Positions 12,007-23,459 of a DNA stretch of 64,000 bases are shown in pieces. Origin of the DNA: Sipunculus nudus (taxonomy: Eukaryota; Annelida; Sipuncula; Golfingiida; Sipunculidae); NCBI GenBank assembly GCA_026874595.1, contig CM049313.1, positions 55,164,159 to 55,228,158 on the forward strand, read 5' to 3'. The notes under the pieces were generated by a model that ran no database searches, was not told where the DNA came from, and was given only the letters and a program-made list of their open reading frames with translations. The translations under genes and the position numbers were made by a program. Positions within the stretch are counted from its first letter, which is position 1, and every line of letters starts with the position of its first letter.

Positions 12007-12485
12007 GTTTTAAAAGTTTACACATTTTTCTCTATTTTTGAGATATATAAATACAGACTAAATCTTGGCCTGTTGGTTAATCTGTTTGATGCTTCAGTTG
12101 AATGGGTATATACTGCCATTCTGATGATAAAATTTCCTTTTGCGAATCTCTTCCCAGTCAGCTGAGCGTCATGACCCATGGGTCACTTGTTAAAGAACAG
12201 ATTGATGCACTTTTTCTCAGTATGTCCATGCATTTATCTCAGGAGTGGTTTGATGTATTAACCTGAAAATTTGCATGTCCATAGTTCTTGGAATGGTTTA
12301 TCTTGTCTGTATGACTGCTTGGGCCATCTACAAACAATTTAATCTTTTATCCATCTGAAGATCTTTTTTTTGGTGTAAATTTCACGTACATGTATATGAG
12401 GAGTATATATAAAGCCTTAATTTACCCATGCCCCTGTGATTTGGTAGATACATGTAGTCACTTGTAGACTGCATGTTTTCTAGTT

Positions 12486-13279
12486 ATGCCTATGTTGCTC
12501 GGAAGTTGGGATGCTCCACTCATACATCTTCATACATGACTCCCACAGATTCAGACCTAAACGTCTTTCTTCATGTGTTTAATTACTCTTTTATGTCAGT
12601 TCCCTGTGTCTCCCCATGTAATCCAGTACTTTTAGTATATACTGTGGTTGCCTTTTTATTCACAAGGGTTTTGCATTATTAGTGAATGTGGAATATTCAC
12701 AAATATGAAACCCTTGTGAATAAGATGCCCCATGAAATATGATGAACAAGAGGGGATGATGCACCTGCATAAATGGATTTGAAATCACACCTCTGGAAAC
12801 AACCAAATCAGCTCAATCTAATGTGTGCATGGTTTTGAAACTGACCAGTGCATACAAGCATTAATTATTGTAAAAAAGGGGGATTTATTGACGCCGACAC
12901 AGGACAAAATGTATTGACTGAACCAGGAATAAGCAAGGTATTTTAGGATTTATTTTAAATTTAAAATAAATACAAATACTGCTTTACTTAGATTTATAGG
13001 TTCTGTTGCAATAAAAAAAATAAAATCCTACCTAAACATTCAAAATGAATGAAATGTGAAATTTCAGCCTCCCAAATATATAGCCAACCACCGCATATAC
13101 AACAACTTAAAGCTTGATAATATATGATACTGGTATTCTTGTGATAGACAAGTAAGGAACATAGTGACTTTTTATATCCCTATGATTGCCACCTGACAAG
13201 AGGGTGAGCAATTAAATAAAAAATTTAATTGATAGATTTCTTTTATATTATGCATGTATAGATATGGGTCATCGGATCA
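12486..13279 (+). other. unassigned intron sequence
   Basis: This AT-rich intron DNA lies between the nested elements and the next repeat. I see no coding segment or structured feature. Confidence 0.4.
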
Positions 13280-13690
13280 GCCAAAATGCTTGAAAAGTGT
13301 GAACCCCCTTACTTTTGAAGTGCTGCATATTTGTCCTTAAATTTTGAAACACAAATGAGTTCAACTAAGTATTCAGAGAATTTTAAAAACTTGTGACCTT
13401 TGCCCTGATCTTCGAGGTCAAAACTTCAGAAATAAAGGATATTTAGGAAGCTCATATAACTTTTAAAAGTACTGCATATTTTTTCTCATATTTTACAAAT
13501 ACACAAATTGTTTCTACATTAGACTCGTTTGAAAAATTGTGACTTTTCAAGTATTTCCTATTTTTGTTCAAATATGATAAAAATCTTGTTTTAACAAGTA
13601 ACAAATTAGGTGACCTTGACCTTGGTGACCTTGTAAAGTGTCACTTGCTTCAGAAGTAGGGACCCTTTTCAAAGGGGAATGCCAGTCTGG
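13280..13690 (+). repeat. diverged 148-bp tandem dimer with AGGTCA-type motifs
   Basis: Segments around ACTTTTGAAGTGCTGCATAT (13311) and ACTTTTAAAAGTACTGCATA (13459) are diverged copies about 148 bp apart. The right side contains TGACCTTGACCTTGGTGACC, which is reverse-oriented AGGTCA half-sites including the core TCAAGGTCA. The unit length fits the other tandem-core elements in this window. Confidence 0.5.
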
Positions 13691-13924
13691 GGATAGATAC
13701 TATGGCATCACTGATGCAAGAAATAACAAGTTCTTGATCTAAGTTCCCATGCTAAAGCATTAATGGATATTAACACCCTGTGATAACACCTTGCAGATTT
13801 ATATTTAAGTATACACATGCATTGAATATTTTATTTGATAGTGTGTTTTCCTGAACTTAAAGTTTCACTACAAAATTAATTTAATATGGTTGAATTCACA
13901 TGTTCATGTGTTTGTCTTTCACAG

Positions 13925-13998
13925 GCTACAAGATAATTGTTGCAACCACCAACACAATCAATGGTCATTCCCTTGTGCGTCAGGTCGCAGATGTTTGA
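13925..13998 (+). CDS. VPS33B: VPS33B-like last coding exon
   Basis: After the acceptor TCTTTCACAG the frame opens with GC, which completes the Gly codon begun at 5688. It continues YKIIVATTNTINGHSLVRQV, then ADV and a TGA stop at 13996-13998. The position, length and pattern (Gly-aromatic-basic, hydrophobic triplet, ATT, NG or NS, short amphipathic end) match the C-terminus of VPS33 proteins. ATT-x-x-x-NG resembles VPS33A, while the preceding exon resembles VPS33B. I keep VPS33B and note VPS33A as the alternative. The protein ends here without an extension. Confidence 0.85.
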
Positions 13999-14115
13999 GA
14001 CACCAATGAACAAGATGGTGTCTCCAAAACAGAGAAAAATTCTGTAACAGTTGGCAGACTCCCGACACAAGTACTCATTAAATTAAACAAAATTTACACT
14101 TATCATTATGACAAG

Positions 14116-14121
14116 AATAAA
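14116..14121 (+). terminator. candidate polyadenylation signal AATAAA
   Basis: AATAAA lies 118 bp after the stop codon of the VPS33B-like gene, in an AT-rich 3' UTR. It is the first canonical hexamer downstream. No cleavage site can be proven from sequence alone. Confidence 0.5.
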
Positions 14122-14139
14122 CAAGTGACCAATTATAGT

Positions 14140-15391
14140 AAACATCTCCAAAATTGATTCTGTTGTCTTTTTCTAGAATTACAAAATTTTTGCTTGCAGG
14201 CAAGTGTAAAAATGTGTAACAGCTTTCCATTTGATCATGAAAAGCTTTCATACAGTCATGCTTGTAAATCTCTCCTTACCTTTAGTACCCCAGAAATATA
14301 GTACTCAGTCTTAGAAGACTTGATTGAGTACCAGGATGTTTCTAGGATACTATGGTTTCTACACGTGATGGGACACTGTTCATCTGCAAGATGACCTTAT
14401 TGATATTGGTAAAGAATCAAATAAGATTTACAGGTATATTGACTTGAATGACTGCTTGAATATCTCAAAATGAGTTGTCCCGTCCTAGTTTTAGACCTTG
14501 AATGGTCAGATTTTCCAGGCCTTGAGTGCTCCTTTTGTCTACTAGTCTGTACTGTTTCAATGGCAGATACGAAGAAACTATAATGTAGAGAATACAATCT
14601 CTTTTATCCAGTTAATTTAAGCTGCTACTGCGATGTATATTTTATATGTTGAACATAATGATTATGTTTTGCTGTTAATGCTTGATGTAAGTGATAAATT
14701 GACTTATTTTAAAGGTTAAGGCCAAGTACGGTAGTTGGCACTGTCTGTTGAATAAGGCTAGGGCTGGAAGAGTGTTGACAGTGTCTGATCTAATATTCCT
14801 CTGTAAAACAGATGTGTGCCATGTTGGTGCTAACATTGTTTGTTACAAGCTGAAGCTCACGTTATACCTCTGATCCACATGGTCAGAAAATCTGGTGAAT
14901 GGTTTGTAAATTTGTCAAAAGCTGTGGCAATATCATGGTTGTGAATAATTTGGTATTCCACTCTTATATTTCAGTCATTTTGAAGTGATTTCATGGCATT
15001 TACTGAGTAGCTAAGAGGCTGATAATGTAGAGTAGTTACTAGGAATAATGTGTTTGTGCTCATAGGATGATATGACTGAAACTGGTTCTATTATAAGCTG
15101 ATCCGAGCTATTGTGTTATATGGTGTGTCTCGGGTATAATAATTCATGTTTTCAGAAAAGAATCTGTACACACATTGTGCTGTTAACTAAATATCCCAGA
15201 CAACACATATGGTATATGGATACAGAGTTGAAGAAAGACTTGTTAGTAAATTGAATGGAAAACACTCTTCGCATGTTGATATATACATATGCATGTGCTT
15301 ATTACTGAGTGTGAGAGAGAGGGGGAGGGGGTTGTGTTATTGTCCATGATAATTTTACAAAGAAATATACAGTAAATTTGCTGTACATATG

Positions 15392-15393
<2 letters not shown>
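14140..15393. other. intergenic sequence, nothing recognised
   Basis: This is AT-rich DNA after the VPS33B-like gene. It has only short random-looking open frames and no clear repeat structure. Confidence 0.4.

Positions 15394-15448
<55 letters not shown>
15394..15448. repeat. (AT)n microsatellite, about 27 copies
   Basis: Uninterrupted AT dinucleotides. Confidence 0.99.
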
Positions 15449-15450
<2 letters not shown>

Positions 15451-16043
15451 ACAAGGATATTTCCAGGATTATTTTATATTAAAATGATAAAAAATACTGC
15501 TCTTTGTTGCCTCATGTGAACTAACCTGACTGAACAACTACTTGTTTAAATATGTTTCCATAAATACTTTATTTCAGAAAAAAAATGAAAATGAATCGAT
15601 CATGCTCGATCGATAAAATGTATATCAGCCCAATATAATTGATTTCAATTGGCCCTCACACCACACTCAGTCATATGTATTGTGAACTTGTTCTTGATAA
15701 CTAGATACTTGTACAATAATAGAGCCGATCCCACCCGACTAGTGGTGATTAGCATTAATTTACTTAAAAATTAACATGCAGGACAACATGCTTTTATGTA
15801 TAGCGAAATAAATAATAAATTTTATAGCTGATCCTTTTCTTGAGTCTCATATGGCCGCTTAAACTGCAGAGCAAAACGGGTGAACATGCATTTCACAATC
15901 GGTAGCAGTCGGGCATGCTGTAATGCTTTATGGCATTTATAAGAGTTTTTCACACATATTGTTTTGACTGCAGTTTCTTAGCTGACTTTTTCCGTTTTAT
16001 AGTTTCGCATAACATTAGTGATTTTCTCCTTCTGGCAGAGATC
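15449..16043. other. intergenic sequence, nothing recognised
   Basis: No coding or structured element is seen. An open frame starting near 15930 runs into the hAT-like element and is not a gene. Confidence 0.4.
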
Positions 16044-16051
16044 GTTTCTGC

Positions 16052-16960
16052 TAGGGCTGGGTATCGGTCCGCCTTTTCCGGTACAATATGTATTGCGATA
16101 CAGTTAATTCGATACCGATACGTATTGACGATACGTTTCATTCTTCTTTGTATATCATTCTTAATGAAAGCTCTGTTTCTTGTTTTTTATGTATTTTTTT
16201 TTATTTTAACATACAACATATTTAGTATGCTATGCACTTAAGCAGCTTAAGCTTGATATTAAATAAATAAACCAGTTGCTTTTAATTTTAAAAATCTGTC
16301 TAATCAAGACTAGCAAAATCTTGATCTTCTTTGAGCCCTTCGCATCCCCCCCCCCCCCCCCCCCCCCGCATAAACATGTTTTATTGCATTTGGTGGAGAA
16401 GATCATAGGCTGTTATGTCATGTAATTACATAGTTTTGTATAATTTTGTGAATATGAATTCCATTACTCACTCTACTGTTTGTACAGGATTTGTCCCCAG
16501 GCCTTAACCATTTATTTGACATCTGATGTCGAACGCGGGAGTTCCGAGTAACCTATGACCGGCTGCGTAAATAAAAAAATTAGAGATTAAATGACATATA
16601 TAAAGATAGGATATATACGTAAAAGTACCTTGTTCCTAGTAGCAATATGTGATGTGAATATCGATTTCATTAATAAAGAGAAACGTTATTATCATTCTCC
16701 TATTTTCGCTCACATGCGCCTGCATGTCATGGAAGTACTGACGTGCATATACATTTAATAACAAGTCTTTAAAGCCAATTCAACAAATATATAGGCTGCA
16801 GTGCATTTAGATTTATAAATCGTCATGGTTATATGTGAAGTTAGAGTTAGAATGCTATTCATTAGCAAGCAATCGATACGACAAATACAGCATGCAACGC
16901 ATTTCGGTTATCGTATCGACGTCGTGTATTGATTCGTATCGATATATTGATACAGCCCTA
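16052..16960. mobile_element. hAT-like non-autonomous DNA transposon, 909 bp, with TSD
   Basis: The ends are inverted: TAGGGCTGGGTATC at 16052 and GATACAGCCCTA ending at 16960. They are flanked by 8-bp direct repeats, GTTTCTGC (16044-16051) and GTTTCTAC (16961-16968), with one mismatch. An 8-bp target duplication is typical of the hAT superfamily. Subterminal regions are rich in GTATCG/CGATAC-type palindromic words. There is no transposase open frame, so it would depend on an enzyme elsewhere. A 22-base C run at 16346-16367 lies inside. Confidence 0.8.
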
Positions 16961-16968
16961 GTTTCTAC

Positions 16969-17873
16969 TCAAAACAATTTTCATCTAAATAAGGATTGTT
17001 AGACGGCCCGAACAACAGGTCGCCGTGACAAAACATATATTTTACGCATATATGCGCACACAGGGTTTTAGCTTAATGGTATATGAATTAAACTTTAGCT
17101 GAATTGTCTATCAAGCTATTCTTCATCTATATCCCTGGCCATAAGTCTGCCTCTTCTGCACCCAATAGTTCCTTATTGCTGTAAGTGACAAAAGAACGAG
17201 TTATTCCCTTTGCTTTCATATGTCTTGAGATGAGCGTTCGCCTTATTAAGGGACTAAAATTTGACCCAAATTGATTTGAACATTAAAAAAAAGACATGTT
17301 CATATAGATGATGACCTTGTGTATTAATCGTTCAAACCGCGCTAATAAGTTTGAAATGACATGACACCCGGGACCTAACAGTCAATGCTCGTCTCTAAAA
17401 TGTTAAATACAGGTCTGACAGTTACCAGGGACCACTCGAAGACTTGAACGAAGGCAACAGATCTCGTGCAGAAAAGCATGGTTGGCGACAACACTATCTT
17501 TACGGCTTGTAACCTGGGGAGCTCGCCTTCCGGCACATCGTTTTACATTTTCCAGCACACCGTCAAATTCTCCTAGCAGCTCGAAAACATAGCATAATTT
17601 TTACACGTATCCAATCTTTACATTTTCCTGTTTGAACAAGTTGCAACACGAAGTAAATCGGTGAAAATGTCAGCTATATGTTAGCTATTGAGACTTTGAG
17701 ACTATGAGACTTTCACACAGCAGTTATGTATGTCTTTTTTTTCCTGCTTAAGCCTTTCTGTCATAAAGTCATCAGTGGAAGATGGGTGAATTCAGATTTT
17801 ATGATGAGTCACTTATGAAACTTTCTCGGCAGAACCAGATTTGACAGATACATAAATTAGATGAAATAAACCA
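16969..17873. other. intergenic sequence, nothing recognised
   Basis: Mixed-composition DNA with no convincing exon, RNA gene or repeat unit. Confidence 0.35.
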
Positions 17874-18030
17874 GGGGTGGATTTAGGTGGCCCAATTTTT
17901 CGACAAAATATCTGGAAAATAAAAAAAATAATAAGCGAAATGCCGAAAAACAACTGGATTTCGCATAAAAAAATTTCTACACCATGGGAGGAGATAACCC
18001 CCCCCCCCCCCCCCCCCCTTCAGCGCTGTC
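17874..18030 (+). mobile_element. CAGGGGTGGAT-type MITE fragment with poly-C
   Basis: The sequence CAGGGGTGGATTTAGG at the left and a 21-base C run at 17998-18018 match the layout of the copies at 44295 and 48531 (a CAGGGGTGGATCCAG-type head with G or C homopolymers inside). The right end is not clear, so this is a partial or decayed copy. Confidence 0.4.
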
Positions 18031-20379
18031 CTTAATTTCTGTATCTGTCACTGTAAATACAAGTGTTATTGCGATTTTAAATAAATAATGTGACTATCCC
18101 CTGGACAGCGTAATCTTAAAGTATATAAGGAGGAAGCCAAGCGTCCTTAGAAATATTTACAAAAAAAAATAATTGTTAATTGATATTTAATGTGTTATTT
18201 AATGTTGAGTTTGGTGTAAAAGCGTTTGATTTCGGAACCGAAGAACCGGGTAGGGCAAGAGGCCCCTTGGTAAAATGACCAATTCACAAGAGGACCTCCC
18301 ATATTAGCTTTAATTTCCTGGAGGTCATGAAACTGGCCGGTCATGAATCTCTATATATCCTGCTTTTTCTATGCTTCGTGAGCAGTGAATATGATATCGA
18401 GAAGCACATGCTTCTTTACTTTAATATTGCAAATCTCATCTTACACTGGTTCACTTACAGGCCATGGTTCTTTGATAAATCTATTTAATATGGCGGCTAC
18501 AACCTGTTCCTTTTGACGTCCTCGGTTGAATCAGACACCAGACCAGGTGATAAAACGAATTTCCGGGGTAAAGTGCCCAATAAAACAAGTATATGCCAAC
18601 ACCTAAGGGGATAGTCCAGATGTTAATATCGTTTTGATTCATATTTTTATGGTCCTGATTTATAAATATGTCATTAAAAATTGTACAGACCCTCGGAGAC
18701 CAGTTGTTCGGGAGACCCATGGTCTGGGAGGGAAAACTTTAAAGAATAATTTGGTGGTCTTCTTATCCTACCGGGACCATCATAATTAAAGATGCATGAA
18801 GAGTTCAAATACACACGGGCATCCAATCTATTTTCTTTTTTCCAATATGGACAGGCTGATAGAATTTATCACCCTTTTCTTTGAAATAAAATAAGTGATG
18901 TTAGAAAAAGCGATCGCCATTGTGGGAGATAAAATTGACTTTAAAAGGCTTCACTTGGGGTCATAAAACGGACCACAGAGGGTCGCAGCAAGAGGACTCC
19001 ATTAAAATATTGATTAGAGAACAAATAATTAGACCTCTATTGATAGGTGTTCCTGCTGTTAAATTTATATCCATTCATGAGGTTCGTAGAAGTGTATCAT
19101 GTTTACATATGTCATAATAAATCAGGAATCTTTTAAAAGATATATTTAACCATAGTAGTTAAATGTCAGCCTAACTCCGTGTTTATACGAATCTAATCTG
19201 ATAAAAGATAAAAAAACTATAACATTTAGTTGATCCGTAGCTGTTCTATGTGAATATGCCATATGCCATGGTTCCCATAAACAAAAACTGCGTATAAATG
19301 CTTTCTGTTGACAGTTGTTCCTGTCGAGAACTGTATGATTTATTAAGAATTTAGTCTAGACTTTCTATGAAAAATGCACACCCCGGACAAATTGCAAAAG
19401 AAATTAAATCTGGATTTATTAATATGTCAACGTGCGCTGGATGTTATATCAAAACTTTCCCGAAATATATATTAACACCTGAAAATAGCTACCGATTTTG
19501 TTTTACTGCAGATAAACCTAGTATAATGATAAGACCAAAAATTACTTTCTAATGCTGGAAAGGATTTTCATGTAAAATATTCAAACAAATTATCGTCTTC
19601 CGTTTCAGCTCAATACCTGTAACACTTAGTTTCTATCAAATATTTATCATATTTTATATTTAAATTATGGAAATAGTTTAGAGTTCGTGATTTTTAGACC
19701 GATATATATATATAAATAGAAATATATAGAAAGTTCCACAGTAGAGGACAAATTTACAAAAATTAACACTTGACGTAACACGTAAATTTTCGATGAATCC
19801 ACATGAATTGTGCATTAGGAGTATGTTTATTTAAAATTGGATTTTAAAAGCGTAAATATTCACATAATCATAATTTATTGCCTTTTTGTATCAAAGCCAG
19901 AAAAAATCGCATTCGACACAATTTTAGTTTAGTGATGACATAAATAAAATTGGTCGAGCTTTTTTTCAAGGTTTAGATTTAAGTTTACTTGAATTTATAA
20001 AATAGGTGTATATTTCAGGCTTCCGACTTTTAAAATAAAAATTGAAGGTTTTGTTAAAGTTATGTTTATATAAATTCCTTTGCTACAAGTCCATGATAAT
20101 TGTTAACAAACTATAAATATATTTATAATCTTTCATTTTAGAAGTTTAAATTTTAAAAGCCGGAATTTCAAATACCAAATGCATTTTAATTGTAAAACAT
20201 TTCAAATAATCTTTTGTTACACCAGAAGGCTATGGTGTCTAATGATTGTACTTAGTACTGTATGCAGAAAAACTGCTCCTGTTGTTGTTTCATCACTTTT
20301 TTCCAGCAGTTGCAAAACAATATTCAGCTGGAACATGACTCACTCTGGGAAATCAGGTGTTGATCCTACCTAAACAGCC
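18031..20379. other. long AT-rich intergenic stretch
   Basis: I see no recognisable gene. The segment at about 18915-19110 is less simple in composition than its surroundings, with one open frame of 65 codons, but it has no domain or splice logic. A regulatory role is possible but unsupported. Confidence 0.3.
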
Positions 20380-21480
20380 ATGTTTTGCCTTCCTGAGCCG
20401 ATTCACAAAAAGTTTATGAAGACGAAGGTGAATTCCCTCCAAGAGATGATGACAGGTATGTATGCACTCGATTCTTGAAAGGCTGAAGCCCATTGTTTCC
20501 AACTAAAGCTTCAGGAAGGCTGTTCCAGATTCTGCTGGCTCAATAGAGGAAGCTTATATTACTGTGTGGTTTCTATCATTAGGTATAGATATACCATGAG
20601 CAGACATGGATCGGCTTGATGTTGTGTAGCGCAGTCTCTCAATAGGTGAGTGGAGAATAACACGAAGGTCTTTGGGGATATATTTGCGCTGTTCATTTTT
20701 GTAGAGCACAGTTGCTGCGTGCAGCTAAGTAAGCTGCTGAATACTGACGGCTAGCTTCTCCAAGGTAGTAGCTTCCACTAAATCTAGAGCTTTTCTCTGA
20801 ATGGAGTAAAGCTGGCTGAGGACACTTTGTCAGGCGTTCATCGAGGATAAACAGGCATACTCCATAATGCATCGTATATGGGCTTTGCATACTGTACATC
20901 TTCCTGCGTTGTATATTTTGGATGCATTTTTTTCTGAGTGCGCCAAGCCTTTGTCCATCCTTTCTTGAGATAGTGATGAGGTGTTTATTCCACATCACCT
21001 TGCTGTCAACATTTAATCAAGGATTTCCAACTCGGGTTTGATCGATTCTTTTAACTGGACAGCACCGCTCAATGGTGGAGTTTCAGTTGTCTCGCCAAAC
21101 TTTGATCCTCTGAAGGTCATTGTTCAAACTTACTGCAACTATATTACTCTTCCCTGCTCTAATTGGTGCACATAATGTGGAACAGACGTGTAGCTTGTTA
21201 CTACAAGCATCAATCAAGTCGTCAATGAAGATGGAAACATTAGTGTTTCAAGTACTTCGCTCAGTGGTATAGATGCCCTGATGGATGGAGGATCGGACCT
21301 CTGGCCAGGAATATCACATTTGAAGGTTTCGTCCAGATATTTCCTTTGATCTCAGCTTAACAAATAGTCCATTATTTATTCCGGACTTTGCCAAGGCTCT
21401 GTTGAAACCCAGGGCAATTTCACATACTTCTCCACATTTATCGCGAAAGCTGTTTCACGTTCGAGATAAGGTTGGGACTA
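20380..21480 (-). pseudogene. decayed non-LTR retrotransposon ORF2 3' part (LINE)
   Basis: Read on the - strand, pieces in shifting frames resemble the C-terminal third of LINE reverse transcriptases. They include VMWNKHLITISRK and GQRLGALRKK (thumb-type helix), then ALDLVEATTLEKLAVSIQ, ATVLYKNEQRKYIPKDLR, and finally SSIEPAESGTAFLKLW, which is the usual terminal NSLP/LW-type region. Stops and frameshifts occur throughout. The clade is unclear (CR1- or Jockey-like), and the 5' part is missing. Confidence 0.65.
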
Positions 21481-21534
21481 ATTGTTGTCATGAATGTAAC
21501 CTCTAATGTTAAAACCAGATTAAAACTAAACTTC

Positions 21535-22110
21535 TTGTAACTGTCATACGACAGTCACGGGTCTCCACCTATCTCTGCCCCCCACCCACCCCTTGCCACT
21601 TATTCACTTATTTTTATCCTATTCTACGAGTTTGGGAAGGTATATAGCTCTGTAAAACAGAAATGAAATTTGGTTGTTCCTTCATTGGTTTTCACAGAAG
21701 AGCTGAAATGATGACGTCACATTTTCGTATTTCGTAAATAATTGAAAAAACTATTAAAGATATCGCTGCCAATCTTGGCTCTGCATTTCTACGACGTAAA
21801 TGGCACATGAATGTTAAAGTTTCGGCTTTTTTTGGAAACTGAGTCATCCATCTCATATCTTTCCGCATGAGTGAATTCCAAAATGATGGGGGCCAAGATT
21901 ACATGAGTCTACTTTTATTCATTTTCTGTACCTCTAATAGACTAGGAGTAAATCGACATTGAAAATCTTTTAAAAGTTTGACCTTGAAATATAGGTCAAA
22001 GACACTGAAACTGAATCAATATAATTGGCCCATAGTAAGGTACATCTTTTGTAAGAATCAATGAAATCGGACCAAAAAAGTGGCAGAATAATAATATTAA
22101 GAAGAATAAT
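21535..22110. other. probable unclassified interspersed repeat
   Basis: The left end has TGTCATACGACAGTCAC, a near-palindrome. The right end is an A-rich tail with GTGGCAGAATAATAATATT. Text of this kind (CAATGAAATCGGACC near the end) looks like a transposable element end, but no second copy is clear in the window. Confidence 0.25.
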
Positions 22111-22509
22111 AACAGAGGAAAAAAATACAAATATAATTACTTGCATACAATTAAGTTAAACATGTCACCTGCAGTACAGCTATATCTTTTAATTGAATAT
22201 TTATTTTAGCCGTGTAGTACTGAGACAACCAAGTATACAAGGCTGAATAAAGGAACTTTAATTTTGATGCCTTACCTTGGATGTAATTTTACTTGTCAGA
22301 GTATTTGCCAATTACCTTCAGCAGATGAAGTTATTGTGGGTCCGTTACCATTGTGTTCAATACATCAATATCAGATAAAGAGGCTCTCGGTGCATGGGTT
22401 ATGGACTCGGACTATGATCATTTTATCTCAACATGAGGAAATTTATCTCGAAACGGCAATTTATTGCCTTTTTCATGAGTTACTTAAACGGCATTGAAGT
22501 TATTCCATT

Positions 22510-22905
22510 AAAAGAATCTGATATCGGCGTCTTGATTATGATAAATAATTTGTTTCCATATTAAGCGCTCAGATGAAGCATCCGACAATGTTTGAATAAA
22601 TGTTATTGGAATACACTTTTTTCTGTGACATTAATTTATGTGAAACATGTACAGAAATACATTACTGTTAAAATAGTTTATTCCGTTAATAGATATCGGC
22701 GACTGGATATGAATAATTCATTGGATTCCATATATAGCGCTTAGATTTATACGTATAGCGTCCGACTAAGTTTGAATAAATGTTATTAGAATACAATTTT
22801 TTCTGTGACATTAATTTATGTTAAACATGTACGTACATATATTACTGCTGAAATAGTTTATTCCCTGAATAGGTATCGGCGTCTTAAGTATAATAATTCA
22901 TTTGG
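22510..22905 (+). repeat. 175-bp tandem array, left part
   Basis: Landmarks (A/G)TATCGGCG at 22521, 22693 and 22873, with GTTTGAATAAATGTTATT and AAACATGTAC between them, give a period of 172-180 bp. The array is cut at about 22905 by the L1-like element and resumes at 26911. Confidence 0.85.
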
Positions 22906-23084
22906 ACAAAATAAGTTTTAATAGTAGATTAGACTATTACTTTATCATAAGTCATTTACAAGATGAAATAACAGATAATAACATCATTCCAGCCTTTATG
23001 TCAGATCACCCAGGAATAAAAATTACAGTAAAAGAAAAGGATACTGGAAATTTAATAATCAGCTTGTTAATCAATATCATATAA
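22906..23084 (+). pseudogene. C-terminal end of LINE endonuclease domain
   Basis: The frame reads SRLDYYFIISHLQDEITDNN, then IIPAFMSDHPGIKI. The SR-LDY-F-SHL and SDH motifs are those of the last strands of APE-like LINE endonucleases, where the SDH histidine is catalytic. The domain starts truncated at the element's 5' end. Confidence 0.7.
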
Positions 23085-23459
23085 CTTAGATAAATAATAA
23101 AATTGATGAATGGTTGAAGGAAAATGAGATGCTGAATCCAAGCAGCCTTCGGGAATTCATAAAATAAAAAATAAGACAATCAAATTTGCAAAAACTAAAA
23201 AGAAAGATGAAAAAGAAAGAGACGTGTCCTATTGGATAAATAGAGGCTCTAGAAGATATTCAACAGGAAAAAGACCACTATGAAAAGCTTCAAAAAGAAC
23301 TTCATGATTTTTATGAAACTAAAGTGGAGGGAATAATGACAATAACAAAAATAAGATGGATAGAAAAAGACGAAAAGAGTACGGAGTATTTTTTTTACTA
23401 ATTTAGAAAAAATTGACAAAAAAGCATATAAAGAAATTAGTGGATGATCATGGAAAACT

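Larger units (their letters stand above)
8117..12192 (+). mobile_element. middle tandem-core element, AGCTCAGCTGACTG head
   Basis: The head is AGCTCAGCTGACTG, then GAGCTATAGCGATCACTC and a GTCCGTCGTCCGTC tract. The right end is CAGTCAGCTGAGCGTCATGA with CCATGGGTCACTTGTT, so CTCAGCTGACTG is inverted between the ends. An inverted relative with both ends lies at 27797-29407. The core is a 336-bp tandem array (8343-10835). At about 10838 the sequence is broken by another element and resumes at about 12006, which the uninterrupted relative confirms. No transposase is seen, so it is non-autonomous; pearl/Helentron-like is the best guess. Confidence 0.75.
6963..12485 (+). mobile_element. outer tandem-core element, interrupted by an insertion at 8117-12192
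   Basis: The head GGCCCCACTTGA with a GTCCATCCATCTGTCC tract resembles the head at 4028. Diverged units carrying GCATGTCCAT and CTCAGGAG(T/A)GGTT recur near 7483, 7624, 7775, 7900 and 8050, at alternating steps of roughly 145 and 130 bp. The same unit type resumes at 12193 after the inserted element. The tail around 12440-12485 (GATACATGTAGTCACTTGTAG, then TTTTCTAG) matches the tail of the inner element near 11970-12006. So the outer and innermost elements look like relatives. Confidence 0.6.
5689..13924 (+). other. 8.2-kb final intron of the VPS33B-like gene
   Basis: The intron runs from the donor GTGAGG at 5689 to the acceptor TTTGTCTTTCACAG ending at 13924. It holds a compound microsatellite, a possible SINE, and a nest of tandem-core elements covering roughly 6963-12485. 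The splice phase is 1 on both sides: G from 5688 plus GC from 13925 gives Gly. Confidence 0.85.

Noticed and set aside
15930-16241. 103-codon + strand frame
   Set aside because: It crosses the left end of the hAT-like element and becomes a hydrophobic T-rich run. There is no homology or splice support.
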